This document shows, one piece after another, positions 1-6,416 of a DNA stretch of 17,126 bases. Both the position numbers and the translations under genes were made by a program. The stretch is from DASTPP01 sp035762175 (lineage in GTDB: Bacteria; Myxococcota_A; Polyangia; Polyangiales; Polyangiaceae). The notes under the pieces are model-generated. The model saw only the letters and a program-made list of their open reading frames with translations, did not search any database and was not told the DNA's origin. Each line of letters begins with the position of its first letter. Position 1 is the stretch's first letter. The DNA is taken from contig DASTPP010000363.1 in assembly GCA_035762175.1 (NCBI GenBank), forward strand, positions 1 through 17,126, given 5' to 3'.

Positions 1-120
1 GAAGCCCTGCCCGGGCACGACGAACCCGCCCTCGCCCTGGATCGGCTCCACGATCACCGCGGCGACCTGGTCGGCCCCGATCTGCTTGGTGATGAGGTCG
101 ATCGCCTGCGCCGCCGCCTC
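1..120 (-). pseudogene. Partial GabT-like class III aminotransferase
   Basis: Read on the minus strand, positions 120 to 1 encode AIDLITKQIGADQVAAVIVE followed by PIQGEGGFVVPGQGF and then run off the window edge. The VEPIQGEGGF block is the hallmark of PLP-dependent class III aminotransferases of the 4-aminobutyrate/acetylornithine group, and the spacing before it is normal for GabT. In intact members about 190 residues lie upstream of this block. Here the frame continues upstream (an ATG lies at 315) but positions 121-313 encode only Gly/Ala/Pro/Arg-rich low-complexity sequence, with none of the cofactor-pocket motifs in any minus frame. The gene is therefore 5'-truncated, or the sequence is chimeric near its end. 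Family assignment is firm; GabT versus another class III member, and real decay versus assembly error, are not settled. Confidence 0.6.
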
Positions 121-313
121 GGGGCCCGCGGCCGCCGCCCCGCCCGGCCCCGGGCCCGGCCGCGCGCGCCGCGCGCCGCCTCGGGCCGCCGCCGCCCGGC
201 GTGCGCCGCGCCCCTCGCCCCTTTCGATGGCCGTCCCGACGGCCGAACGAGGCCGCCGCCCATGCGGGGTGGGGCCGCCCCAGCACGACGAACCCACGAG
301 CAGGAGACCGGCC

Positions 314-520
314 ATGCCCGCGAACCCCTCTGCGCTGAAGCGTCAAAAAGAACGCGAACGTCAAGAATACCAAAAAGAGAAGGCCGCCAAGCGCGCCGAG
401 CGCCGCCGCAAGGCCGCCGAGGGCGGGGCGACCGAGCCGGCCGAGGGCGAGGCCCCGACGGGCGCCGAGGGCGCGGCGGCCGAACCGCAGGCGCCCGCGC
501 CCCCGACCACGACGGGCTGA
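314..520 (+). CDS. Small basic hypothetical protein (68 aa)
   Basis: The start ATG at 314 is chosen because an AGGAG ribosome-binding site sits seven bases upstream (302-306). The product starts MPANPSALKRQKERERQEYQ. Residues 8-37 are a run of alternating Lys/Arg/Glu/Gln, likely one long charged helix, and residues 38-68 are an Ala/Glu/Pro-rich disordered tail. There is no signal peptide, membrane segment or cysteine. I recognise the general type, small charged proteins common in deltaproteobacteria, but not a defined family, and assign no function; nucleic-acid or ribosome association would fit the composition but is a guess. The gene is convergent with the CheB-like gene downstream. The open frame extends upstream of 314 but that part is low complexity and lacks a ribosome-binding site. 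Confidence 0.7.
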   Translation: MPANPSALKRQKERERQEYQKEKAAKRAERRRKAAEGGATEPAEGEAPTGAEGAAAEPQAPAPPTTTG

Positions 521-543
521 GCCCGGGCGCGGGGGCGCGCGCC

Positions 544-587
544 GGCGCCGCGCGGCCCGGCCGCCCCGCCGGGCCCCGCGCGGCGCC
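544..587. terminator. Bidirectional hairpin between convergent genes
   Basis: GGCGCCGCGCGG (544-555) pairs perfectly with CCGCGCGGCGCC (576-587), and inside it CCCGGC (556-561) pairs with GCCGGG (568-573) around a six-base loop, leaving a two-base bulge. This 18-bp stem lies exactly between the ends of the 314-520 and 591-1247 genes, which converge. There is no T-tract on either side, so it would be a terminator of the GC-hairpin type, or simply block read-through and stabilise 3' ends. Confidence 0.5.
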
Positions 588-590
588 CGC

Positions 591-1247
591 TCAGCCGCCC
601 AGGTGCGCCCAGGGCGCGATCGGCACCTTGAAGAGCTCGGCCGCGCCCGGCACCATCACGAGCGTCACGAGCGCGGAGGCGATGCGCTCGAGCGGCAGCA
701 CGAAGTCGACGCAGCCCGTCGCGATCGCGGCGCGGGGCATGCCGAAGGCCTCGGACGTCGCCTCGTCTTGAACGATCACCCGCCCCCGCCCGGCCTTGAT
801 CGCGCGCACGCCCCGCGCCCCGTCGTGCAGGTTGCCCGTCAGCACGACGCCGAGCGCGCGCGGGCCGAACGCGCCCGCCGCCGACTCGAAGAGCACGTCG
901 GCCGAGGGGCGCGCGAAGCTCACCTTCGGCGCGGAAGACAGGCGCAGCACGCGCGCGGCGGAGACCTGAAGGTGCCGGTCGGGCGGCGCGACGTATACGA
1001 CGCCGGGCTGCATGGCCTCGCCCCCTCGCACCTCCCTGACGGGCAAGGGCGACCGCGCGGCCAGGATGGCGCTCAGCAGGGACCCGCTCGAAGCCGTGTG
1101 GTGCTGCACGACGAGGACCGCGGCCGAAAAGTCGGCCGGCAGCCGGGAGAGCAAGGCCCCGAGCGCCCGCAAGCCGCCGCGCGAGGTGGCCACCGCGACC
1201 GCGTCGAAGGCCGCCTCGCGCCGGCCGAGTTCGGTCTGTGGGATCAT
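591..1247 (-). CDS. Stand-alone CheB-type methylesterase domain protein
   Basis: This 218-residue protein is a bare CheB catalytic domain (protein-glutamate methylesterase/glutaminase), which in chemotaxis removes methyl groups from receptor glutamates. The expected triad is present: Ser22 in TSRGG, His49 or His50 in VVQHH, and Asp142 in GNLHDGARG. The substrate-side motifs VVYVAPPDRH (83-92) and the GMPRAAIATG segment (169-178) are also typical. It has no N-terminal receiver domain, so it cannot be switched by CheA-type phosphorylation in the classical way. The nucleophile motif (normally GASTGG) and the Asp loop (normally GMGxDGA) are altered, so activity is likely but not certain. ATG at 1247 has only a weak G-rich ribosome-binding site. 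The gene is divergent from the Crp/Fnr-type gene across 116 bp, which may hold shared control. A second CheB is encoded at 6417-7574; neither has a receptor gene here. Confidence 0.85.
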   Translation of the reverse strand: MIPQTELGRREAAFDAVAVATSRGGLRALGALLSRLPADFSAAVLVVQHHTASSGSLLSAILAARSPLPVREVRGGEAMQPGVVYVAPPDRHLQVSAARVLRLSSAPKVSFARPSADVLFESAAGAFGPRALGVVLTGNLHDGARGVRAIKAGRGRVIVQDEATSEAFGMPRAAIATGCVDFVLPLERIASALVTLVMVPGAAELFKVPIAPWAHLGG

Positions 1248-1363
1248 GCCGGGCCGCCCGAAGAGAGCCCGCGGACGACGCGGGAGGGCGCTTCGGTACG
1301 CCAGCGAACATACCCCGGGCCGCCCGCGCCGGCCAGGCCGGGGGCTCGAAGCTTGCTAACGCC

Positions 1364-2089
1364 ATGACCCCCCCTGCATCGAGCGGGCCCCGAGGCCAGA
1401 AGGCGCACCGCAACCGTTTGCTCCGGGCCCTGCCGCGGGCCGACTACCAGCGGCTCGGGCCGCATCTGCGGGCGCTGAGCTTGACGTTCAAGCAGAGCCT
1501 CTTCGAGCCGCTCAAGCCCATCCCTTATGTGTACTTCATCGAAAGCGCCGTCATCTCGCTCGTGACCAAGCTCGACAATGGCGAGGTCATCGAGGTGGCC
1601 ACCATCGGCAACGAGGGCCTGGCGGGGCTGCCGGTGTTCCTCGGCGCCGTCTCGAGCCCCGGGTGGGCCTTCGCGCAGATCCCGGGCGAGGCCCTGCGGG
1701 TGAAGGCGGCGGTCTTCCGCGACGAGGTCGGCCAGGGCGGCGGGCTGCAGGGGCTGCTCAAGCGCTACACGCAGGCGCTCTTCAACCAGATCGCGCAGTC
1801 GGCCGCCTGCAACCGGGCGCACGGGCTCGAGCAGCGCTGCGCCCGCTGGCTGCTGATGACGCTCGACCGCGTGGGGGCGCCCGAGTTCTCCCTCACGCAC
1901 GAGTTCATGTCGCAGATGCTCGGCGTGCGCCGCGCCACGGTGACGCTGGCGGCGGGGGCGCTGCAGAGTGCGGGCTACATCGAGTACCGCCGGGGCCGCG
2001 TGAAGGTCGTCGACCGGGCGCGGCTCGAGGCGCGCGCTTGCGGGTGCTACCGGGTCATCCGCGACGAGTACGAGCGCCTGGTGCCCTGA
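1364..2089 (+). CDS. Crp/Fnr-family transcriptional regulator
   Basis: The 241-residue product has an N-terminal cyclic-nucleotide-binding-type beta-barrel (about residues 20-125, with VYFIESAVISLVT and IGNEGLAGLPVFLG), a dimer helix (about 128-155), and a winged helix-turn-helix (about 175-215, SLTHEFMSQMLGVRRATVTL). It ends in the motif CGCYRVIRDEYERL, typical of a large Crp/Fnr subgroup in Myxococcota and Proteobacteria. The barrel lacks the Arg/Thr pair that binds cAMP in Crp, and there is no N-terminal cysteine cluster as in Fnr, so the signal is unknown. ATG at 1364 gives the usual length for this subgroup; no clear ribosome-binding site precedes it, and the frame is open 42 codons further upstream, so the start is moderately uncertain. 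It is divergent from the CheB gene at 591-1247 and convergent with the KGG protein gene. Confidence 0.88.
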   Translation: MTPPASSGPRGQKAHRNRLLRALPRADYQRLGPHLRALSLTFKQSLFEPLKPIPYVYFIESAVISLVTKLDNGEVIEVATIGNEGLAGLPVFLGAVSSPGWAFAQIPGEALRVKAAVFRDEVGQGGGLQGLLKRYTQALFNQIAQSAACNRAHGLEQRCARWLLMTLDRVGAPEFSLTHEFMSQMLGVRRATVTLAAGALQSAGYIEYRRGRVKVVDRARLEARACGCYRVIRDEYERLVP

Positions 2090-2118
2090 CGCCGGGCGCC
2101 CCCCTTACCGGCCGGGCC

Positions 2119-2490
2119 TCAGCGCCCGCCGCCGCTCTTCTCGCCGCCCTTGCGGCCGGCCTCGGCGTGCTGCTCGCGCGAGCCGCTGCGCTGGCCCTGG
2201 CCGCCGCCCTGGCTGCCGCCGCCGCTCGACTGCCCGCCCTTGCGGCCGGCCTCGGCGTGCTGCTCGCTCGAGCCGCCGCGCTGGCCCTGGCCGCCGCCCT
2301 GGCCGCCGCCCTGGCCGCCGCCCCGGTTGCCGCCGCTCGCCTCGCCGCCCTTGCGGCCGGCCTCGCGGGCCTCTTCGGGCGTGAACTCGTGCGCCGTGCC
2401 CTTCTCGTGCGCTGCCTTGCCGCCCTCGCTGGCGATCTCGCGCTGCTTGTCCGGATCCATCGCGCCGAAACCACGCTGCTGATTGGCCAT
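2119..2490 (-). CDS. KGG-repeat stress protein (YciG/con-10-like)
   Basis: This 123-residue, Gly-rich hydrophilic protein belongs to the KGG or general-stress family. Its N-terminus RGFGAMDPDKQREIASEGGK (6-25) matches the canonical unit, a second unit FTPEEAREAGRKGG spans 36-49, and two further EQHAEAGRKGG units lie at 76-86 and 106-116, separated by GGGQ/QGQR linkers. Such proteins are small, probably disordered, and induced by stress or starvation in bacteria and fungi; the molecular role is not known. The start at 2490 is fixed by a perfect AGGAGG ribosome-binding site (2496-2501, minus) five bases upstream. The gene is convergent with the Crp/Fnr-type gene, only 29 bp away, and stands alone on its strand; the histidine kinase upstream ends 530 bp earlier. 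Confidence 0.85.
   Translation of the reverse strand: MANQQRGFGAMDPDKQREIASEGGKAAHEKGTAHEFTPEEAREAGRKGGEASGGNRGGGQGGGQGGGQGQRGGSSEQHAEAGRKGGQSSGGGSQGGGQGQRSGSREQHAEAGRKGGEKSGGGR
2141..2372. repeat. Direct repeats inside the KGG protein gene
   Basis: The sequence around CGCCCTTGCGGCCGGCCTCG recurs at about 2144, 2234 and 2345. The first two copies (offset 90 bp) stay nearly identical for about 70 bp. They encode the repeated EQHAEAGRKGG module and its Gly/Gln linker, so copy number could change by slippage or recombination without breaking the frame (90 and 111 bp are both multiples of three). Confidence 0.75.
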
Positions 2491-2501
2491 GGTTGCCTCC
2501 T

Positions 2502-3020
2502 GAAGTGAACGTAACGATTGGGGAGTGGCCGAAGTATCTCTCGACGGGTGAGAAATGCCCCGGCGGCGCCCGCTGGCCTGCAACGCCGGGGCCACGGGGT
2601 CTCGTCGGCGCGGGGGCGCCGCGACCTCGGCCGCGCCCGCCCGACGGCCGTCCTCGCGCTACGCGCCGGCGCGATCGCGTCCGGCCGCCGCGCGCGGCGC
2701 GCCGCGTCCGCCTTCGCGACGCGCCGGCGCGCGCGTGCGGCACATCGCCTCGTCTTCGTCGCCGGCGCACGCTCGTTGGATCGCTTCATGCTTCGCGCCG
2801 GGTGCGCGACGCGCGTTGCACCGGGGGCGCTCGGCCCGCCCGCTCATCACCGGACACGCGGGCGCGAGGCGGGCCGCTGGCGCCCCGGTCGCGGGCGCGA
2901 GGCGGGCCGTTGGCGCCCCGGTCGCGCGCGCGCCTCGGCCTTCGTTCGGGGCCGGCGCGGCCGACGGCGCCGAGGTCGGGTCGCGGCGAAGCCGGGCGGC
3001 CGGGCCCGAGGCGGGGTCGC
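2502..3020. other. Apparently non-coding 519-bp region
   Basis: No convincing gene is seen between the KGG protein's ribosome-binding site and the end of the PAS histidine kinase. Frames are open on both strands, but the translations are Arg/Ala/Pro-rich without conserved motifs, ribosome-binding sites or family resemblance. The end near 2502-2560 should contain the KGG promoter on the minus strand; the sequence there is less GC-rich (GATACT at about 2533-2538, minus) but no good -35 element fits. Positions 2858-2923 contain a 33-bp tandem duplication. Confidence 0.5.
2858..2923. repeat. Two-copy 33-bp tandem repeat
   Basis: Two adjacent 33-bp units, 2858-2890 and 2891-2923, begin GCGGGCGCGAGGCGGGCC and end GGCGCCCCGGTC. 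They differ at one base (GCTGG versus GTTGG). They lie in the non-coding stretch downstream of the histidine kinase gene. Both strands are G/C-rich enough to form local structure. No function is apparent. Confidence 0.8.
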
Positions 3021-4499
3021 CTACGCGACGACGGGCAGACAGACGGTGAAGGTCGAGCCCTTGCCCGCGCCGTCGCTCTCGGCGCGCACCGAGCCGCCGT
3101 GCAGGGCGACGAGCTGGCGCACGATGGCGAGGCCGAGGCCGAGGCCGCGCCGCGCGCCCTGGGGGCCGCCCTCGCCCTGGCGGAAGCGGTCGAAGACGTG
3201 GGGCAAGAGCTCGGGCCCGATGCCCTGGCCGGTGTCTTCGACGCGCACGGCGGCGCGATCGCCTTCGCGCGCGAGGCGCAGGGTGACGCGGCCGCCGGGC
3301 GGGGTGAACTTGAGGGCGTTGGCGAGCAGGTTGGCGAAGATCTGCTCGAGCCGCACCCGGTCGCCCTCGACCGCGGGCTCGAAGCCCGCTTCGCGCTCGA
3401 AGGCGAGCGGGAGCGCGCGCGCCGAGGCGCCGGGCTGCAGCGAGGCGCAGAGGGCGGCCAGGAGGTCGCCGAGGGGCAGGCGCTCTTTGCTCAGGGCGAG
3501 CTCGCCGCGCTCGATGCGGGCGAAGTCGAGCAGGTCGTCGACCAGCGCGGCCATGCTGCGGCCGTTGCGCTCGACGACGCGCAGGGCCTTGCGCAGCGTC
3601 TCGGGGTCGTCGCTCTCGGCGGCGAGGCGGGCCCAGCCGAGCAGGGCGTGCAGCGGCGAGCGCAGCTCGTGCGAGACGAGGGCCATGAACTCTTCGCGCT
3701 GGTGCCCCTCTCGCTCGGCCTGCTGCCGGGCGTCGCGCTCGCGGGTGAGCAGGTCTTCGAGCGCGAGGCGCGAGGCCTCGAGCTCGCGCGTGCGCTCGAC
3801 GACGCGCCGCTCGAGCTCCTCGTTGAGCGCGCGCATCTTGGCCTCCTGGCGCCGCCGCTCGCTGACGTCGCGGAACGTCCACAAGAGGGAGCCCGAGAGG
3901 TCGGCCCCCGCCGCGATGGCGACGGCGATCTCGGGGGGCGGCTCGCGGTGGCTGGGCGGGGCGAGGGTCGCCTCCCAGCGCAGGGGGCAGCGGCTCTGGA
4001 GCGCGGCGGCCATGCGCTCGCGGAAGGCCGAGCGCTCGCCCAGGCGCACGAACGAGATGAGGAAGCGGCCGGGTAGCTTGTGGGCGGGCGCGTTGAACAG
4101 GCCGGCCGAGGCGCGGTTGGCGGCGACGATCTTGCCGTTCGGGTCGGTGACGAGGCCGGGGTCGGGGGCGAAGTCGAAGAGCTCTCGGTAGCGCGAGCGC
4201 TCGGTCTCGAGCGACCGGGTGGCCTGGGCGATCTCTTCGCCCTGCGCCCGCAGCTCTTCGTCGGCGGTGCGCAGCTCTTCGAGCGCGACGTCGAGCTCGA
4301 GCAGCACGCGCTCGGGTTCGGCCTCGGCCTTGCTTTTGATCGCTTCGCGCAGCGACGAGAAGCGGGCGTCGGCCTCGGCGAGGCGCTGGCGGAACTCGTC
4401 GAGGTCGGGGGGGCCCTCGGGGGGGGCGACCTCGGTGGCCACGGGGGGCGCCCCGTGGGGGGGGCGGCGGACAAAGCGGGGGCCTTCGTGGGTGGTCAC
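3021..4499 (-). CDS. PAS-domain sensor histidine kinase
   Basis: The 492-residue protein has a charged N-terminal coiled coil (about 35-105), one PAS domain (about 101-215, with FDFAPDPGLVTDPNGKIVAA), a second coiled coil (215-270), a HisKA dimerisation domain with phospho-acceptor His277 in VSHELRSPLHALLGW, and a HATPase_c domain with N-box Asn390/Asn394, G1 box EDTGQGIG (421-428), F box FDRFRQGEGG and G2 box GLGLGLA (452-458). All catalytic motifs are intact. There is no membrane segment or signal peptide, so it should be cytosolic, and no receiver domain, so its partner regulator is elsewhere. The GTG start at 4499 is chosen because it overlaps the TGA of the CheR-PAS gene as GTGA, implying translational coupling. 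It is the last gene of the CheB-CheR-kinase operon. Confidence 0.9.
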   Translation of the reverse strand: MTTHEGPRFVRRPPHGAPPVATEVAPPEGPPDLDEFRQRLAEADARFSSLREAIKSKAEAEPERVLLELDVALEELRTADEELRAQGEEIAQATRSLETERSRYRELFDFAPDPGLVTDPNGKIVAANRASAGLFNAPAHKLPGRFLISFVRLGERSAFRERMAAALQSRCPLRWEATLAPPSHREPPPEIAVAIAAGADLSGSLLWTFRDVSERRRQEAKMRALNEELERRVVERTRELEASRLALEDLLTRERDARQQAEREGHQREEFMALVSHELRSPLHALLGWARLAAESDDPETLRKALRVVERNGRSMAALVDDLLDFARIERGELALSKERLPLGDLLAALCASLQPGASARALPLAFEREAGFEPAVEGDRVRLEQIFANLLANALKFTPPGGRVTLRLAREGDRAAVRVEDTGQGIGPELLPHVFDRFRQGEGGPQGARRGLGLGLAIVRQLVALHGGSVRAESDGAGKGSTFTVCLPVVA

Positions 4500-6352
4500 G
4501 GCGTCGGACCTCCGGAGGGGGCGATCTCCTCCATCAGGAGGACGGCGCCGCGCGCGGTGCCGTCGAGGGGCGAGAGGGGGTTGCAGGCGACCTTGCAAGC
4601 AATCATCTTGCCGCGGCGGTTGGTCGCGTCGACGACGGCCTCTTTGTAGTCATCTTCGCCGGCGATACAAGCGCGGATGCCGCCGGTGAGGCGCTCGACG
4701 GGCAGGCCGATGTCGAGGCTGAGGAAGTGCTTGCCCTGCACCTCGTCTTGCCGGAGGCCCCAGAGGTCTTCGGCGCGTTGGTTCCACGCGCGCACGAGCA
4801 TGTCGTGGTCGAGCACGACCACGCCGACCCGCAAGCTCGCCAGGATCGAGTTCAGGAAGGTGTTGACCTGGTTGAGCTCTTCGCCGCGCTGGCGCAGCTC
4901 TTCGTTCATGGTCTGCAGCTCTTCGTTCGTCGACTGCAGCTCTTCGTTCATGGTCTCGAGCTCTTCGTTCGTCGACTGCAGCTCTTCGTTGGTCGTCTCG
5001 AGCTCTTCGACGGTCGACTGCAGCTCTTCGTTGGTCGTCTCGAGCTCTTCGCTCGTCGACTGCAGCTCTTCGTACGTCGCCTCGAGCTCGCGCGTCGCCT
5101 GCTGCAGCTCTTGCTGCAGGCGGCGCTGCTCCGAGACCTCGACGAAGCAGACCTGGGCGCCGACGGGCGTGCCGGCGGCGTCGACGAGGGGGGCGGCGCT
5201 CGCGTCGAAGGCGAGGGTCGAGCCGCCGACGGCCCACTCGAGGCCGCGCACGGTGCTGGCGTGGCGCTTGACGAGCGCGCGCTCGACGCCCGGCCGCAGC
5301 TCGCCGCGGTCGGCGATCTCGAGCTCGCGGAAGGGCCGCCCGAGGTCGCGCGCCGCGAGGCCGAAGAGCGCGCGCGCCCGCTCGTTGGCGAGCACGAGCG
5401 CGCCGCCGGGGTCGAGCACGAGCTGGGCCGTGGTCGCCGCCTCGAAGGCCGCCTCGTGCAGGCGCGGGGGGGTCGGCGCCGGCGCGCTCGCCTCGTCGCC
5501 GGGCGGCGGGGCGGCGGCCACCGCCCGCTCGCGCAGCGCCCCGCGCGGCACCTTGGCGAAGATGCGCCGCTTGAGGTCGATGGGCGCGAAGAGGTTGCCG
5601 TGCGTCAGGAGCATCTCGGCCTTGCCCAGGAAGAGCACGCCCTCGTCACGGAGGGCGAAGTGGAAGCGCGACAGGATCTTCGCCTGCGTCTCGGCGTTGA
5701 AGTACATGAGCGTGTTGCGGCACAACAAGGCGTCGACGCGCGAGATGGGCGCGTCTTGAATCAGGTTGTGCCGGCCGAAGATGACGCAGCGGCGCAGGTC
5801 TTTGTTGACGACGTACTTGGGGCCGACGCGCTCGAAGTACTTCTCGAGCAGCGCGGGCGGCACGGCCTCGACGTCGCGCGCGGAGTAGGTCGCGAGGCGG
5901 GCCTGGTTGAGCGCCTCGTCGTCGACGTCGGTCGCGTAGATCTTGGCCACCTTGCAGAAGGCCTCGCCGCCCATGCGCTCGGCGAGCACGATGGCCGTCG
6001 TGTAGGCCTCCTCGCCCGAGGCGCAGCCCGCGCTCCAGACGCGGACGGGCTGGTCGGGCCGGCGGCGCGGCAGGACGCGCTCTTCGAAGTGCGCGCAGAG
6101 GCTCTGCCAGACGTCGCCGTCGCGGAAGAAGCTCGTCACGTTGATGAGGATGGTGTTGAAGAGCTGCGAGAACTCTTCGGGGTCGACTTCGAGCATGTCG
6201 AGATAGGCCTCGAAGTCGGCGGCGCCGACGAGCTGCATTCGCTTCTGGATGCGCCGGAGCAGGCTCGAGCGCTTGTAGCCGTGGAAGTCGAAGCCGCGGT
6301 TGCGGTAGAGGTACTCGAGCAGCGGCTCGAGCGAGGCCACGTCGCCGGTCAT
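4496..6352 (-). CDS. CheR methyltransferase-PAS-coiled coil-PAS protein
   Basis: Residues 1-270 are a CheR-type S-adenosylmethionine-dependent methyltransferase, which methylates receptor glutamates in chemotaxis. Evidence is the N-terminal helical domain (YKRSSLLRRIQKRM, 26-39), the SAM motif AGCASGEEAYT (108-118), YATDVDDEALNQA (139-151) and CRNTLMYF (211-218). A PAS-like domain follows (about 299-407), then a regular coiled coil (408-500) made of repeated EELQST/EELETTN units, then a second PAS domain (500-612, with NSILASLRVGVVVLDHDMLV). This order matches the C-terminal part of the known CheB-CheR-PAS fusion proteins; here CheB is the separate gene just upstream (64-bp gap). The GTGA overlap with the kinase gene suggests the kinase acts with it. 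ATG at 6352 is preceded by a GC palindrome that covers the ribosome-binding region. Confidence 0.92.
   Translation of the reverse strand: MTGDVASLEPLLEYLYRNRGFDFHGYKRSSLLRRIQKRMQLVGAADFEAYLDMLEVDPEEFSQLFNTILINVTSFFRDGDVWQSLCAHFEERVLPRRRPDQPVRVWSAGCASGEEAYTTAIVLAERMGGEAFCKVAKIYATDVDDEALNQARLATYSARDVEAVPPALLEKYFERVGPKYVVNKDLRRCVIFGRHNLIQDAPISRVDALLCRNTLMYFNAETQAKILSRFHFALRDEGVLFLGKAEMLLTHGNLFAPIDLKRRIFAKVPRGALRERAVAAAPPPGDEASAPAPTPPRLHEAAFEAATTAQLVLDPGGALVLANERARALFGLAARDLGRPFRELEIADRGELRPGVERALVKRHASTVRGLEWAVGGSTLAFDASAAPLVDAAGTPVGAQVCFVEVSEQRRLQQELQQATRELEATYEELQSTSEELETTNEELQSTVEELETTNEELQSTNEELETMNEELQSTNEELQTMNEELRQRGEELNQVNTFLNSILASLRVGVVVLDHDMLVRAWNQRAEDLWGLRQDEVQGKHFLSLDIGLPVERLTGGIRACIAGEDDYKEAVVDATNRRGKMIACKVACNPLSPLDGTARGAVLLMEEIAPSGGPTP
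4855..5095. repeat. 42-bp periodic repeats encoding the coiled coil
   Basis: The plus-strand text alternates CTGCAGCTCTTCGTT and CTCGAGCTCTTCGTT blocks, each about 21 bp, giving a 42-bp (14-residue, two-heptad) period. On the minus strand this encodes the EELQSTNEELETTN-type coiled coil at residues 420-500 of the CheR protein. The repeat is real coding sequence and a typical element of CheR-PAS proteins, probably setting the register between the methyltransferase and the last PAS domain. Confidence 0.85.
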
Positions 6353-6353
6353 G

Positions 6354-6371
6354 GCGCCCCCCGGGGGGCGC
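6354..6371 (-). promoter_or_regulatory. GC palindrome over the CheR gene's ribosome-binding site
   Basis: GCGCCCCCCGGGGGGCGC is a perfect 18-bp palindrome ending two bases before the minus-strand ATG at 6352. In the transcript it can fold into a seven-bp stem with a four-base loop that includes the only G-rich ribosome-binding sequence. Reduced or controlled initiation on the CheR gene is possible; this is inference. Confidence 0.35.
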
Positions 6372-6416
6372 GCCGCCGCCCGCTCGCCGGCCGAGCCCGC
6401 ACGGCCTTAGCGCGCC

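Noticed and set aside
2055..2789. Arg/Ala-rich minus-strand frame covering the KGG gene and upstream gap
   Set aside because: The KGG frame has a perfect ribosome-binding site and family motifs; this frame has neither and also runs into the Crp/Fnr-type gene.
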